Origin: Nocardia sputorum
Lineage (GTDB): Bacteria; Actinomycetota; Actinomycetes; Mycobacteriales; Mycobacteriaceae
Assembly (NCBI RefSeq): GCF_027924405.1
Contig: NZ_AP026978.1
Location: 4,402,001-4,466,000, forward strand
DNA: 64,000 bases
Direction: 5' to 3'
Numbering within the stretch: position 1 is the first letter of the stretch; each line of letters starts with the position of its first letter. Below the pieces are notes generated by a model. It worked only from the letters and a program-made list of their open reading frames with translations. It did not search any database and was not told where the DNA came from. This document shows, in pieces, positions 44,253 through 54,139 of the stretch. The position numbers and the translations under genes were made by a program.

Positions 44253-47200
44253 CTAGTCGGCGAGGGCGGCTACTCGTCTGTCGCCTGCCACGAGAAGCAT
44301 ATCGACCATTCGTTGCCAGCGTCTGGTCTGATCCTCGGTCGATAGATCGTCGCGACGTTCCCGAAGCCAACTCGGCAGCGCATGGCTCTGGGCACGGATT
44401 GCCGCACAACGATCGAGAAGCCTCTCCACCCAAATCATTCCAGTTTCGGCTTGGTCTGGGCCGTCAAGTTGCATAATGGCGCTGACCAGACGATCCAGAC
44501 TATTCGACGTGCACGGGGTGACCTCTAGCCAGCGCTCGACCTGCGCCGACCAACCGAGAAGGTTGGTCCAATTGCTCGATATAATTTCATTCTCTGACGT
44601 TGCATAGCCCAGTCCAGGAGACCGGTCGGGGATCAGATATGGTGCTACTTCCTTCCAGCCGCGTTTTGACAGTATTCCTGAATCATTCTGCGCGGCATCG
44701 AGAATACGATCCATGAGATCGGGCCAGAGTCGACTGACATTTCTGCCAATCGTACTGTTTTCTCCGGCGGCGGCCGCAATGGCCATCAAGGATTCCGCAA
44801 GCAGTTCACCGTCGTTCAGATAGCGCTGCACGAAATCCAGTATGGTTTCACCATTTTCGTCGAAGGCTTGCCTAACCGCCGCACGTGCGGCCACAAGCGT
44901 GTCCCAACGGCCTCGACGCCGGTTCAGTCCACCTGCCAGCCTCGCGCGTTGATGTGCTGACAGAAGCACATCAAGCATCTTGCGGATCTCATCTTGGTGG
45001 CACACGCTACCCACTGCGGCCGAACCGACCGCACGGATAGCAGGAGTGAGCCGCGCCACCAGAATCGTTTCGGCGTCGGCGTTGTCGAGCGACTCGATCA
45101 CCGGCGATCCGAGGCGGGCAAGACGGCGCTCGTGCCGATCTGTCCCCTCGCCGGTGGAGACGACGATAGAGTCCGCGCAAGACTCCTGCACTATTTCTAT
45201 TGCGACCTGGTGGTGACAGCGCCCGTCCAGATGATCCGGATCGCACGGCGTCGACCAGATCACATCGAGTGCTTGGGCAAGAAACAGGCGGGCTTCGTCC
45301 GCTGCCCAGGACGCCACGGTCGCGATCACATCATTGAACTTCTGCACCCGTTCGGATGAATTGATACCGACAGCTCGTCTGAGGTCTATGGCTTCGGGAA
45401 GTAGGAGATATGGCAGAACTCCAGCTGCGGACCGGTCGACGCCTTGACTGAAAAACGAGTCGTCCCATCCATCAGTCGGATGCGCCGCGATGTGTTCTGC
45501 CACGCCGAGGACAGTCCTGACACTCCATTGCAGGTCCTCCACCGAGACGTCGGTTCGGCCGGTCAACGCAAGCTCGATGGCCGTCGCTGCGACCGCAACC
45601 GGCCCGTCAGCCGTCGGAATCATCACTGCCCGTGGAGGATTAGTCAGCAGATCTCTCGCTGATACGAGATCAGCAGCGAGATCCTCAGCACTCATGTCCG
45701 GCGCACGGCCGCCGTTCTGCGCACGGGCATGCGCATGACGAACGGTCAGGCCGACGACGTCATTCACTCGACGTAGGTCAGCGTCCGAAGTTTCGAAGAC
45801 ATCATCGAGTGCACGATCTACGATCGGACGCCACCAGATCAGGCCGCCCGCTTGAACCGCTTCATAGCGACCGCTATCGAGTGCCGCGGCACGCTTCTGG
45901 CCGATCGCAAGTTGCTCTCGTCCCTGCTGCGTGGATGGGTCGTCGATTCGAGCTATAGCCCTGGCCAGCAGCTGTTCACCGAGCAACTTCAACTGTCGGC
46001 TGCGGCCCTCCGATACACCGTGAGTGAGATACGCGGCGACTTGCCATAAGCTCCATGTGCGACGGTCCAGGTTGGATAACTCAGGAACTTGCGCTGCCAA
46101 TCCACTTGATTCGTGTCCAACACGCTGATTCTCCATTTCCCACACCAACGGCTCAGACAAGAACGGCTCGATCGTCTCGCCCACCAATTCGAGGTGGCGC
46201 ACCAGCATGCCAAACACCAGAGCCAGCATGGCGAGGCTCTCCGCGTCTTCGAGAAGTATCGACGTGATCTCGGCGATCCCGACCCCGGCTCGAACGCGTT
46301 CTTCGGTCACATACTCCAGGGCTTGCAACGCACTGATACACGGCACCGGACCGACTGCGGTGTTGCGGTACCACCTCCATACAGCTTCATCGCCGATATA
46401 AAGTTTCTCAGCGCCAGTGATAGACAACGGATGACGTGATGACCGCTCCTCCTCATCGACGGAATCACGTTGAAGGGCAACGTCCTTGAGCATGCGGTGT
46501 TCGACTGCGTGGTTCAGCATCGCATTGACGAGGCCGACGCCGCCGCGGTAGTCGCTGCGTAACATCGCCACGAAGGGGCCTCGGTCGAAGGCCGGAAACG
46601 GGGATACTCCGATGGTGTGATCGCGAATGCCGTCTTCGAGGGGGCTCAGTGAGCCGAAACCATCCGTGTCGATGTAGTAGGCGTCCGCTAGTTCTACTAG
46701 CAAACGCGGGTCGTAGGAGGCCAGACTTTCGGCGACACAGTCCGCCTCGATGACGGGCCCGATAGATTCCGGCTCGTCGGCCGCGATGCACGCCAACAGG
46801 ACCGCAGCGTCGGCCCCGAGATCCGGGCCCGATAGCGCGAGAAGTTCGACCTCAAGTGGGCTGATCCATTCACTCGCTCGGCGGCGCTCCAATCGAGTCG
46901 ATCCCCGCGCGTCCTCCGAGCACCGCTTCAAAATCGCCGTGCGGATCGACAGGCGGGTCGATTGCCCCGATTCGGTCCGTCGCGCGACATGCGCACGAAG
47001 CCAGTCACGAACCAGATTCGAGGTCGCCACGACCGAAACATACGACTGCCATTGGTCGACCAACCGCTGCACAATGGGCTCGGCGATCTCTGGGGCGAGT
47101 TGTCCAGCCCGCCGAAATCTCGTATCGAGAATTCGTAACGTTCTGGTGAGCGCGGGGGGCATACCCGGCTCCATCGTTGTCCACGCTTCGTCTAGAAGTG

Positions 47201-48911
47201 GTTCGGATCCCGGCAAGGCGAGCAGCGCTTCTGTGGGGACGTCGGCCCAACGTTCGCTGTGTCCGCCGGTGGCCAATTGGTCGAATCCTATTTGAAGGGC
47301 GGCGAACCGCCCAGCGCGTGGATGCTTCGGAGCCTCCGGTGCCGACAGAACGATCTCGCAGGCGATGCGAGCGGCAGGCAATGTCCACCGTGGTGTCCCT
47401 GCCGAGATCAACGCCGCGCTCAGATCAAGCGACTTGAGCAGATACCTCGCGATCGAATAGGTGCGCACCAGATCATGTTTGAATTCGGGAAGAAGATCCC
47501 ATGGTAAGCCGCTCGCAGGCTGCAAAAGCCCAGTGCGGCGCAAGCCCTCAACAGCCGTCTGGTCGAGGCTGCCAGCAACCTCATCGATGTCACCTGGGCT
47601 GACGGCCTGAGCGGCGAGTTTCAACATGACCTGCTCGCGAGCACCAGCGGCCCCACCGCCAGGCTGTCCACCGTTGAAGACGAGGTGGCGCCACACATGA
47701 CCGAGCGCCTCCGACTCACTCAGCGGCAAGCCGAGATCGCTGACCCTGCTGAGCAGATCGATGATGATCGGCCGCTTGAGCAGCTCGCGGGCGCGGGAAT
47801 CGTCTGCCAACCGCTGAAGGCCGGGGAAGCGGCGAGCGGCAATCATCACGTCATCGTCGGTCAGTCCCGGAACCCTGTGTTCCCGCGGAGCGACACCGTC
47901 GAAGGTCAGCATTCCCGACACAACTGAAGCATTCTCGGCCGCTGTGACAGCGACCACCCTCATCCCAGCATCGTGCGCGCACCGTACGAGATAGGCAAAG
48001 ACAGCACCGTGACCTTCGGCAACGGCGTCTGCCCCGTCGACAACGAACAGCCATTCCGAGGCTGCGTGTTCGCCGAACAGCTGTTCCAACGGACTATCGA
48101 GATGCGCCGCCAAGGCAAGTTGGTTGTCCGGCAACTGGCGCAGGTTGACAGCGATCGCTCGTTGATTCACATCCAGCGCCGCCGGTTCGATGATGTCCAA
48201 GACCAGCGCGCTCTTACCGACGCCGGATTCTCCGGTCACCACCACGTGACCATCGCCCAATACTGCCGCCAGCAGCTCACGACGCTCAAAATCTCGGGGC
48301 AGGCGTAACGCCGCTCCGCCCTCGGCCGGGATCACCTCCCGAGACACCGCCCTGCGGGCTTCGTGATCCAGGGCGAGGAGTCGACTCCAGCCAGTCGGGT
48401 GGACATACGCTGCGGACTCGTCGTCTCCGTGCAAACCTCGCCACGGCCGTCCGGTGTCGCTCGTCTCTTCGGTCTGGGCGAACGCGGCGGACAGTTGTTC
48501 GCCGGATTCTTGCTGGCTGGATCGCATCCCCCTTTTAGAACCACGCCATTGCCGAGCTTTTGCTCGCAATTCTTCCCAACTGGCCTTCTTTCCCTCGATC
48601 AGATGGGACTTGGTGCCCGAGTCGATCAGCAATCTCTCGACCAGAGCGCCGAAACCGCGGACATCACGGGGAATACGCCGTGGCTCTGTCACCCCGAGCC
48701 AGCCTTCGAGAGTTTTCGCCTTGACCGGCGTCTGCTTCGCAAGCCGCGCAGGCGTGGGCCTGCCAGCCTCCGTGTACAAGCGATCCAGCGACTCGGTGAA
48801 CTGCCGGTAAGGATCGACGTCCGAACCCGGCCTACGCTGACTCACCACCCGAGCGCCCCCGAGCGGCCCCCCGCCCGACATCCAGCGACTCGCAGCGACT
48901 CGCAAAACCAT
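44253..48911 (-). CDS. Giant STAND-type NTPase, possible defence protein (1552 aa)
   Basis: Residues 30-130 are helical and may hold a helix-turn-helix (TPARLAKQTPVKAKTLEGWLG, then RDVRGFGALVERLL). A P-loop VVTGESGVGKSALVLDII lies near residue 224 and a Walker B WLFVVDGADAV near 287; LPRDFERRELLAAVLGDG precedes the P-loop as in STAND proteins. The remaining 1100 residues are helical, repeat-like, with no recognised catalytic domain. STAND NTPases with long sensor repeats are known in bacterial antiphage defence (Avs, bNACHT); the location beside CRISPR-Cas and another such gene supports that role here. ATG at 48911 is used; later starts (Met11, a GTG after it) are possible. Function is inferred. 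Confidence 0.7.
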   Translation of the reverse strand: MVLRVAASRWMSGGGPLGGARVVSQRRPGSDVDPYRQFTESLDRLYTEAGRPTPARLAKQTPVKAKTLEGWLGVTEPRRIPRDVRGFGALVERLLIDSGTKSHLIEGKKASWEELRAKARQWRGSKRGMRSSQQESGEQLSAAFAQTEETSDTGRPWRGLHGDDESAAYVHPTGWSRLLALDHEARRAVSREVIPAEGGAALRLPRDFERRELLAAVLGDGHVVVTGESGVGKSALVLDIIEPAALDVNQRAIAVNLRQLPDNQLALAAHLDSPLEQLFGEHAASEWLFVVDGADAVAEGHGAVFAYLVRCAHDAGMRVVAVTAAENASVVSGMLTFDGVAPREHRVPGLTDDDVMIAARRFPGLQRLADDSRARELLKRPIIIDLLSRVSDLGLPLSESEALGHVWRHLVFNGGQPGGGAAGAREQVMLKLAAQAVSPGDIDEVAGSLDQTAVEGLRRTGLLQPASGLPWDLLPEFKHDLVRTYSIARYLLKSLDLSAALISAGTPRWTLPAARIACEIVLSAPEAPKHPRAGRFAALQIGFDQLATGGHSERWADVPTEALLALPGSEPLLDEAWTTMEPGMPPALTRTLRILDTRFRRAGQLAPEIAEPIVQRLVDQWQSYVSVVATSNLVRDWLRAHVARRTESGQSTRLSIRTAILKRCSEDARGSTRLERRRASEWISPLEVELLALSGPDLGADAAVLLACIAADEPESIGPVIEADCVAESLASYDPRLLVELADAYYIDTDGFGSLSPLEDGIRDHTIGVSPFPAFDRGPFVAMLRSDYRGGVGLVNAMLNHAVEHRMLKDVALQRDSVDEEERSSRHPLSITGAEKLYIGDEAVWRWYRNTAVGPVPCISALQALEYVTEERVRAGVGIAEITSILLEDAESLAMLALVFGMLVRHLELVGETIEPFLSEPLVWEMENQRVGHESSGLAAQVPELSNLDRRTWSLWQVAAYLTHGVSEGRSRQLKLLGEQLLARAIARIDDPSTQQGREQLAIGQKRAAALDSGRYEAVQAGGLIWWRPIVDRALDDVFETSDADLRRVNDVVGLTVRHAHARAQNGGRAPDMSAEDLAADLVSARDLLTNPPRAVMIPTADGPVAVAATAIELALTGRTDVSVEDLQWSVRTVLGVAEHIAAHPTDGWDDSFFSQGVDRSAAGVLPYLLLPEAIDLRRAVGINSSERVQKFNDVIATVASWAADEARLFLAQALDVIWSTPCDPDHLDGRCHHQVAIEIVQESCADSIVVSTGEGTDRHERRLARLGSPVIESLDNADAETILVARLTPAIRAVGSAAVGSVCHQDEIRKMLDVLLSAHQRARLAGGLNRRRGRWDTLVAARAAVRQAFDENGETILDFVQRYLNDGELLAESLMAIAAAAGENSTIGRNVSRLWPDLMDRILDAAQNDSGILSKRGWKEVAPYLIPDRSPGLGYATSENEIISSNWTNLLGWSAQVERWLEVTPCTSNSLDRLVSAIMQLDGPDQAETGMIWVERLLDRCAAIRAQSHALPSWLRERRDDLSTEDQTRRWQRMVDMLLVAGDRRVAALAD

Positions 48912-49017
48912 TCCGCCTGCATACGAGCACTTTACCCGCGATCATGCTGTGCTCTGTCACCACCGATCGACTGCACTGGTTCCCGTACCGCCCACTACGA
49001 CAGCGAACGGAACCCCC

Positions 49018-49209
49018 ATGCCGATCTCCACCAAGATCTTGATCCTCGCCGGATTCGTCCTGCTGGCGATCATCACCGGCTACGCCACCGGGCACCTGGC
49101 CCACGCCGACGGCGCCACCGTGCCCGCCGCCATCCGCGCTGGCGCCATCGGCTTCGGCAGCACCCTCACCCTGCTGCTCGCGCTCCTCACCGCCTGTGCC
49201 CTACTCTGA
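49018..49209 (+). CDS. Small membrane protein (63 aa)
   Basis: ATG 106 bp from the divergent STAND gene. Two predicted membrane helices: ILILAGFVLLAIITGYATGHL and a second from GAIGFGSTLTLLLALLTACALL, with a short polar linker. Small two-helix proteins of this kind are frequent in actinobacterial accessory DNA. No strong ribosome-binding site is visible. It is the only + strand gene between the two giant NTPases and could be an accessory or unrelated. Confidence 0.6.
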   Translation: MPISTKILILAGFVLLAIITGYATGHLAHADGATVPAAIRAGAIGFGSTLTLLLALLTACALL

Positions 49210-49269
49210 CCGCCCCGCGGCCCAACCGCCGCGCGGCCCAGCAAGATTATGTCCACCTTCAATCAGTGA

Positions 49270-49460
49270 CGGCGTACGAGAAATAGGGTGACGAACTCGA
49301 CCCGCCGCCCCTTCCTGTCAACAACCGCACAAGGCACAGGAGATCGTCGAGGTTGAGGGCGAGCCAGTCCATAGGGTGGGACCAGGACGGTGCCGCCGTC
49401 CCGGACGAAGCCGAGAAGTTCGCCGAAGCGTTGCCCGAAGAGTTGAGCCGCTGATGGTGG
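49270..49460 (-). pseudogene. Serine resolvase fragment
   Basis: On the - strand, QLFGQRFGELLGFVRDGGTVLV is followed, after a one-base shift, by HPMDWLALNLDDLLCLVRLLT and then RRVEFVTLFL. This is the resolvase stretch usually seen as 'LL.yVr.GDtvvvhsmDRLARnlddL..lv..LtgrGv.veFv' but with the key Arg residues changed. About 60 codons remain, with at least two frameshifts, so it is debris of an old transposon or invertase. Confidence 0.6.
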
Positions 49461-49554
49461 GTGCGACGGCTTCGGGTCAGAGGCGGGAGAGTGCCGCGGC
49501 GACCGTGATGTCTACTTGATCCACTTCTACGAGGGCGCGACGCGGATGCTTTTC

Positions 49555-52500
49555 TCAGGTTTTCGGGCCGATGTCGAAGACAACGACCTCGACATGTCGT
49601 CTCGGAATATGACGCCTTGCCTGGGTGCGGAGTTGTTCGGCAAGTGCATCGGCGTCGGGATGTTTCTTTGATCTCCTGAATTTGGTTGCGGTCCAGTAGA
49701 TGATGTAGATGCCGTGAGTGAACAGAGCCGAGTCCATGTACTGGCCGACGAGTTGATCATCGATCGCGGTCAGCAATGAAGTGTTGGTGACGAGTTTGGC
49801 TTCGAAGGCGACCCGCCCGACAGGAGCGCCCCCGGATGTAGCGGTGAGGTCGATCCGGGTGCCGACGCCTTTGGGTTTGCGGCGAGTCACCTGTATCTCG
49901 CGGTCTACAACAATGTGGGGTTGAAGCCGCAGTGACAGTTGCTCGGCCAACCAGTCGGAGATAGTGTCCTCGCCCTTCGGTTTCGCGCCTGCGGTACCAG
50001 GGTCTCCGTCCCACAGGCTTCGAAAGGTGCCGCGTTCGCGGATGTCGTGTTGGATTCGGTCGAGTTGTTCGAGCAGAACGGTGAGCAGTCCGGCGCTGTC
50101 GCGAACCAATCGAGCGTCACCGCTTGTCAACAAGCCCATGAGCATCCCGGGCTGCACCGGTCGCCAGCTCGCCAGCGCCTCACGAATGCGAGCCTCCTGC
50201 AACAGGTGCCGAATCAACTCGAGATCTGGTGCTGGGCGGTCGAGCGCGAGCGCGGCCAGGAGAGGAGCCATGCCACGCCCGGCCATCGTTTGCAGCAGGG
50301 ACATACGCAGTCGACGCGCTGCCGATTGCGGAGTGCTTTCGGTGAAGTCGATGGTTTGGGGTGGGTCCTCGGCGAAGGGGAACTCGTCGAGAAGCATGCG
50401 GGTCAGTGTGATGAGTGATTCGTCGGACAGACGGGCGGGATCGACGTCGCCCATAGGCTCCACAGGGTCGAGGTGACCCCGCGCGTTCCATGTCGTCACC
50501 AACTCGTCAGGTGCCAGCCTCGCGAGGACGGCGAGGGCTGAGGCAGGGGCAGTGTCTTCGTCCAATGCTGAGTGTGCGACATCGAGGGCCGTATCAGGCG
50601 CGTGTTCAACAAGCACTTCGAAAGCCTCGTCGCGACGAGCTGCGGAGCCGTCGGTGTCGCGCGCCACCTGTTCGACGACCGCGATAAGGCTGGGATCGGC
50701 GAAGTCGGCCAGCGGGTGGTGAGCGAAGGAGAATCCGTCCGCCTTCTGCACCTGCTCGCGCAGCGCTGCATCGATCGCCTCGCGGCCCGCCTGCGGCGCC
50801 GCGTCTCGGATCCCGCGATGCCAATTGGTGGTGCCCGTGTAGGGGAAGGTCACAGTGAGCACCGGCGCCCAGACCGTCCACGTAGCCGGCTCGACCTCGG
50901 CCAGAAGGTTCGGGTGATGTTCGGCCAGCGTCGCGAGCAGGAATACTCCGGCCCAATCGGGCACCGCGTCATCGACGCTGAACTGTTTACGGCCCGCCCA
51001 GCGGCCGACGTCGGGCTGTCTGACTGCGAGATAATCCATCCCGAGCCGTAGGAGTGCTTGCTGCTCCTCGATTGCCAGGATGGACCACATCGGTCCGCTC
51101 GTCAGGTCCCAGTGTGTGAGCACTTCCGGGTCTGTGCGCCAATCACCGGCGAGCGCGAGGACAATATTCCACCACTCGCCAAGGTCGTCGCCTGCGCGCG
51201 TGATGGCATTACGCAGTACTGTTTCGAGTTCTGGCGCCGTCGGTGAAGGGTCCTCCTCGACCTCGACCTCGACCTCGGGCTGGCTACTCTGCTCGGGTAG
51301 TTGCTGTGAGGAGATCTCCTGGTGCTGGCGGTATCTTTCGAGTTCGGCATGCGCTGGATGGTCCTCGTCGGTAGCGGGAAGGCTGTCTGCCGATCTGAGC
51401 GGAGGACTCCACAGCAGACTTCGCAGTGTCACTCGTGCGGGGGCGAGTGTTTCGGGTGGCGCCGTTGTCATCCAATCGATGAGCCACTCGATGTCCGCAG
51501 GTGTGAGCAAGTTCAGGTCGAGGACAGCGACGAAGGCGTGCTCGTTGGTTACCAATGCGGTAGCGGCCATCACGCGACGTAGATCCGGATCGTCGTCGCT
51601 CTGCCATGGGAGCAGACGTTCGGTGTCGAGCATGTGCCGTCTGGGCAGTCGCCCATTGCCCAGCGCCGCGCCGATTTCTGCGGCGATCGCTGAATCTCTC
51701 ATCACCCACGCACGGTGCAGCAAGCCGCCGATCAGCTGGTCGAAAGCGGAGTCGGTCCACTCGGGCCGGTGGTTCACTGCATGGATCAACGCGGGGACGA
51801 CACCCTGGCTGGGGACGAGCTCGGCCAATTCGCCCAGTAGCCGGTGATAGCCACCGATGTAGTTCCGTGTGCGACGGGGCCTAAACGCCTTTCGAATGAG
51901 ACCGAACTCCACCGCATCAGGCAGCACCGCTCGCAGCACCGCTGCGAGAATCTCGTCGTGAGGATCCTCGTCGGAGCTCAGCTCCAGCAGCGGCACCAAC
52001 TCCGCCATCCGCTCGTGTGGCGCGACCGCGGCGAACGCCTTCACAGCTTCGGCTCGCATGGGATCGGGCCAAGTCGAACCAACGGCGATTTCGAGTAGAT
52101 CGTCGGCGGACTCGCGCACAACGCACTGACGGGCGATACGACAAACCCAGAAGGCGACCCAATGATTCGATACGTCTGCCGCGGCCTCGTGGAGCTGGGC
52201 GGCCAGTTCGGGGTGACCCAGCACAGAGGTGTCGATTTGCCAGCCTTCGTCGATCGTGCCGGACGCCGCTCCGTGCAGTAGTGCCTCGACGAGGCGCCGA
52301 CGAATCCGATCGCTGACCAGTTCCACACCGGTCGTGCTCAGCAAATATTTGGCGTTGTCGGCGAGCAACGTGTCAGGAACCGGCGCTCCCGAAGCGAGAA
52401 GCCAGCCGAGCACCTCGATCATCGGACCGGGAACCAGACCATTGACATCGGCCCCCAGCAGCGACACCAGTCGCTGTCCAATAACACCGCGGCGCATAAG

Positions 52501-53571
52501 ATAATGCGCCGCAAGATACTCCGAGTAGGACTGGTGAACGAAGATCACCGTGCCTGGCACCCCCGCCGTAAACAATGCGGTATCGAGCACTTCGCGCACA
52601 TCATCGACAGTGAGCAACGTCCCGGACAGGGCGGGTTCTGTCTGGGTCGGCACAGCGTTCACCGCGAGAACCGGCGTTTGAGAACTCGCGGCGGTGATGG
52701 TCTGCCCCGAGCTGGGGAGCGGCCCTGTGGCTGGCCGGAGCGCGAAGTTGCTGACACCGCAGAACATCGATATCGCCGCCAAGCGCTCGGCTACGAGACG
52801 TCGGCGGTAATCGTCGACCTTGCCGGGCTGGCGAGTGATACTGGTCTCGGTCAGCCTGTCGGCGACGGCGTGCCCCATCGCCTCGGACCGGCTGGCGGGA
52901 AGCTCACCGGATTCCCGCCACTGCCTCAGCAGGTTTCCTGCCGATAGAGGGTAGGCGAGCAGACGTGTGAGACGAGCCTCCGCGACCGCCTTCAAGAACC
53001 CGTCGGTATCCGAGCCGGCCAGCTCGCCGATCCCCGCCACGCTCAAGGGAAGAAGCTCCAGCCGCTCGAAACCGGATAGTGCCGTCCGCAGCCCGTCCGC
53101 CAAATCAACCGTCCACGACGCGGGGCGACAAGCCAGCCGCCACGACAGCTGCTTGGCTTCAGGACGACTCAGAACCCTGATCAGGACATAACCGATGTCG
53201 GGATCGGTCTGGAGCGCTTCGTCTACAGCATCAATGAAGACACTGCCGCTCGGACCGCCGGACGGAGCAACATCGCGGGACGACAGCGAGTTCACCAAAT
53301 TGATGAGAGCCTGTCGACCTTCCAACTTAAGGTCGACCGACCGGCTATCAGGCTCGCGGACCTTCAAATCCTCGATCAGTGTGGACTTGCCTGCTCCACC
53401 CGGCGCGAGCAGCACATACGACCTGTGCGTACCGACAAGGTCTTCGGCCCGCTCGGGTCGATCACCATTGTACCAGTCGCGGGCCAGCGTCCTCGAATCC
53501 ACAAGACCGTGCTCGGTACGCGGGATATCACTGTCCACCGAAGCTACCCAACGAGATACCAATCCACTCAC
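49555..53571 (-). CDS. NACHT-like STAND NTPase with C-terminal PD-(D/E)XK-type nuclease (1338 aa)
   Basis: GTG start after GAGGAG. The P-loop APGGAGKSTLIE is near residue 57 and the Walker B SVFIDAVDEAL near 111, whose DAVDE is the acidic pattern of NACHT ATPases; a winged-helix-like part follows (FVHQSYSEYLAAHYLM near 360, like the 'sfqEylaA' box of NACHT proteins). Residues 400-1200 are helical repeats. The last 100 residues show Asp1241 (GTRIDLTA), Glu1257-x-Lys1259 (VAFEAKLV) and a Gln/Tyr helix (IDDQLVGQYMDS), i.e. a restriction-endonuclease fold. Known defence STANDs usually carry the nuclease at the N-terminus; here the order is reversed. Probable abortive-infection or DNA-cutting defence protein; inferred. 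Confidence 0.75.
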   Translation of the reverse strand: MSGLVSRWVASVDSDIPRTEHGLVDSRTLARDWYNGDRPERAEDLVGTHRSYVLLAPGGAGKSTLIEDLKVREPDSRSVDLKLEGRQALINLVNSLSSRDVAPSGGPSGSVFIDAVDEALQTDPDIGYVLIRVLSRPEAKQLSWRLACRPASWTVDLADGLRTALSGFERLELLPLSVAGIGELAGSDTDGFLKAVAEARLTRLLAYPLSAGNLLRQWRESGELPASRSEAMGHAVADRLTETSITRQPGKVDDYRRRLVAERLAAISMFCGVSNFALRPATGPLPSSGQTITAASSQTPVLAVNAVPTQTEPALSGTLLTVDDVREVLDTALFTAGVPGTVIFVHQSYSEYLAAHYLMRRGVIGQRLVSLLGADVNGLVPGPMIEVLGWLLASGAPVPDTLLADNAKYLLSTTGVELVSDRIRRRLVEALLHGAASGTIDEGWQIDTSVLGHPELAAQLHEAAADVSNHWVAFWVCRIARQCVVRESADDLLEIAVGSTWPDPMRAEAVKAFAAVAPHERMAELVPLLELSSDEDPHDEILAAVLRAVLPDAVEFGLIRKAFRPRRTRNYIGGYHRLLGELAELVPSQGVVPALIHAVNHRPEWTDSAFDQLIGGLLHRAWVMRDSAIAAEIGAALGNGRLPRRHMLDTERLLPWQSDDDPDLRRVMAATALVTNEHAFVAVLDLNLLTPADIEWLIDWMTTAPPETLAPARVTLRSLLWSPPLRSADSLPATDEDHPAHAELERYRQHQEISSQQLPEQSSQPEVEVEVEEDPSPTAPELETVLRNAITRAGDDLGEWWNIVLALAGDWRTDPEVLTHWDLTSGPMWSILAIEEQQALLRLGMDYLAVRQPDVGRWAGRKQFSVDDAVPDWAGVFLLATLAEHHPNLLAEVEPATWTVWAPVLTVTFPYTGTTNWHRGIRDAAPQAGREAIDAALREQVQKADGFSFAHHPLADFADPSLIAVVEQVARDTDGSAARRDEAFEVLVEHAPDTALDVAHSALDEDTAPASALAVLARLAPDELVTTWNARGHLDPVEPMGDVDPARLSDESLITLTRMLLDEFPFAEDPPQTIDFTESTPQSAARRLRMSLLQTMAGRGMAPLLAALALDRPAPDLELIRHLLQEARIREALASWRPVQPGMLMGLLTSGDARLVRDSAGLLTVLLEQLDRIQHDIRERGTFRSLWDGDPGTAGAKPKGEDTISDWLAEQLSLRLQPHIVVDREIQVTRRKPKGVGTRIDLTATSGGAPVGRVAFEAKLVTNTSLLTAIDDQLVGQYMDSALFTHGIYIIYWTATKFRRSKKHPDADALAEQLRTQARRHIPRRHVEVVVFDIGPKT

Positions 53572-53892
53572 GCCAACTCCTCACGTGCCGCCGCACCGGC
53601 CAGCGGCAGGAATTCTTCAGGATGCGCTACGACGCTGGCAGCCTAGACGAACAAGTCCGAAGTCATGGTGATGCCCAAACGATGACGGAGAGCGAAAATG
53701 CACATCACGCTGCGGGTGTGCCTCTATCAGCTCGGGTCTGTGCAATACGGAAGCGGCTGTAGGTGGAACCGATGTCACACGAAGTCGGAGATCGGCGCAC
53801 GCAGAGAGAGCCACCAGAACCATCCACTCAGACAGCTAACTGGCCTGACTGCTCGAAAGTCCTTCTCTGCAAGGAGTTACGCGAAAACCGGG

Positions 53893-54050
53893 TTGACTGC
53901 CAACGATTAGCGAACTAGATTAGACGTCACTCCAGCACCCTTTGGTGTCAGCTCTGTCGGGATTCTGTGCGCAAGTCCCCTCTCGCGCACAGATTCCCGT
54001 CGTTCGTGACACTTTTTCGTGCCGCGTGTTGGAGTGCACTCGCACACGCG
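53893..54050 (+). ncRNA. Orphan promoter followed by two hairpins (possible small RNA)
   Basis: TTGACT, 17 bases, TAGATT (53893-53921) is close to a sigma-70 consensus but no gene follows. Downstream are TCTGTGCGC/GCGCACAGA (53964-53993) and GCGTGT...ACACGC enclosing the palindrome GAGTGCACTC (54024-54049). A structured transcript is possible; the alternative is chance or the leader of a lost gene. The rest of 53572-54140 holds nothing I recognise. Confidence 0.3.
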
Positions 54051-54139
54051 CAGGCCGACCAGTGAAAACACGATCTGACCTGCACCGATTCCTGGCACAT
54101 CTGCCAGACCACGACACATCCGACCGCTCGGAAAAGTTT

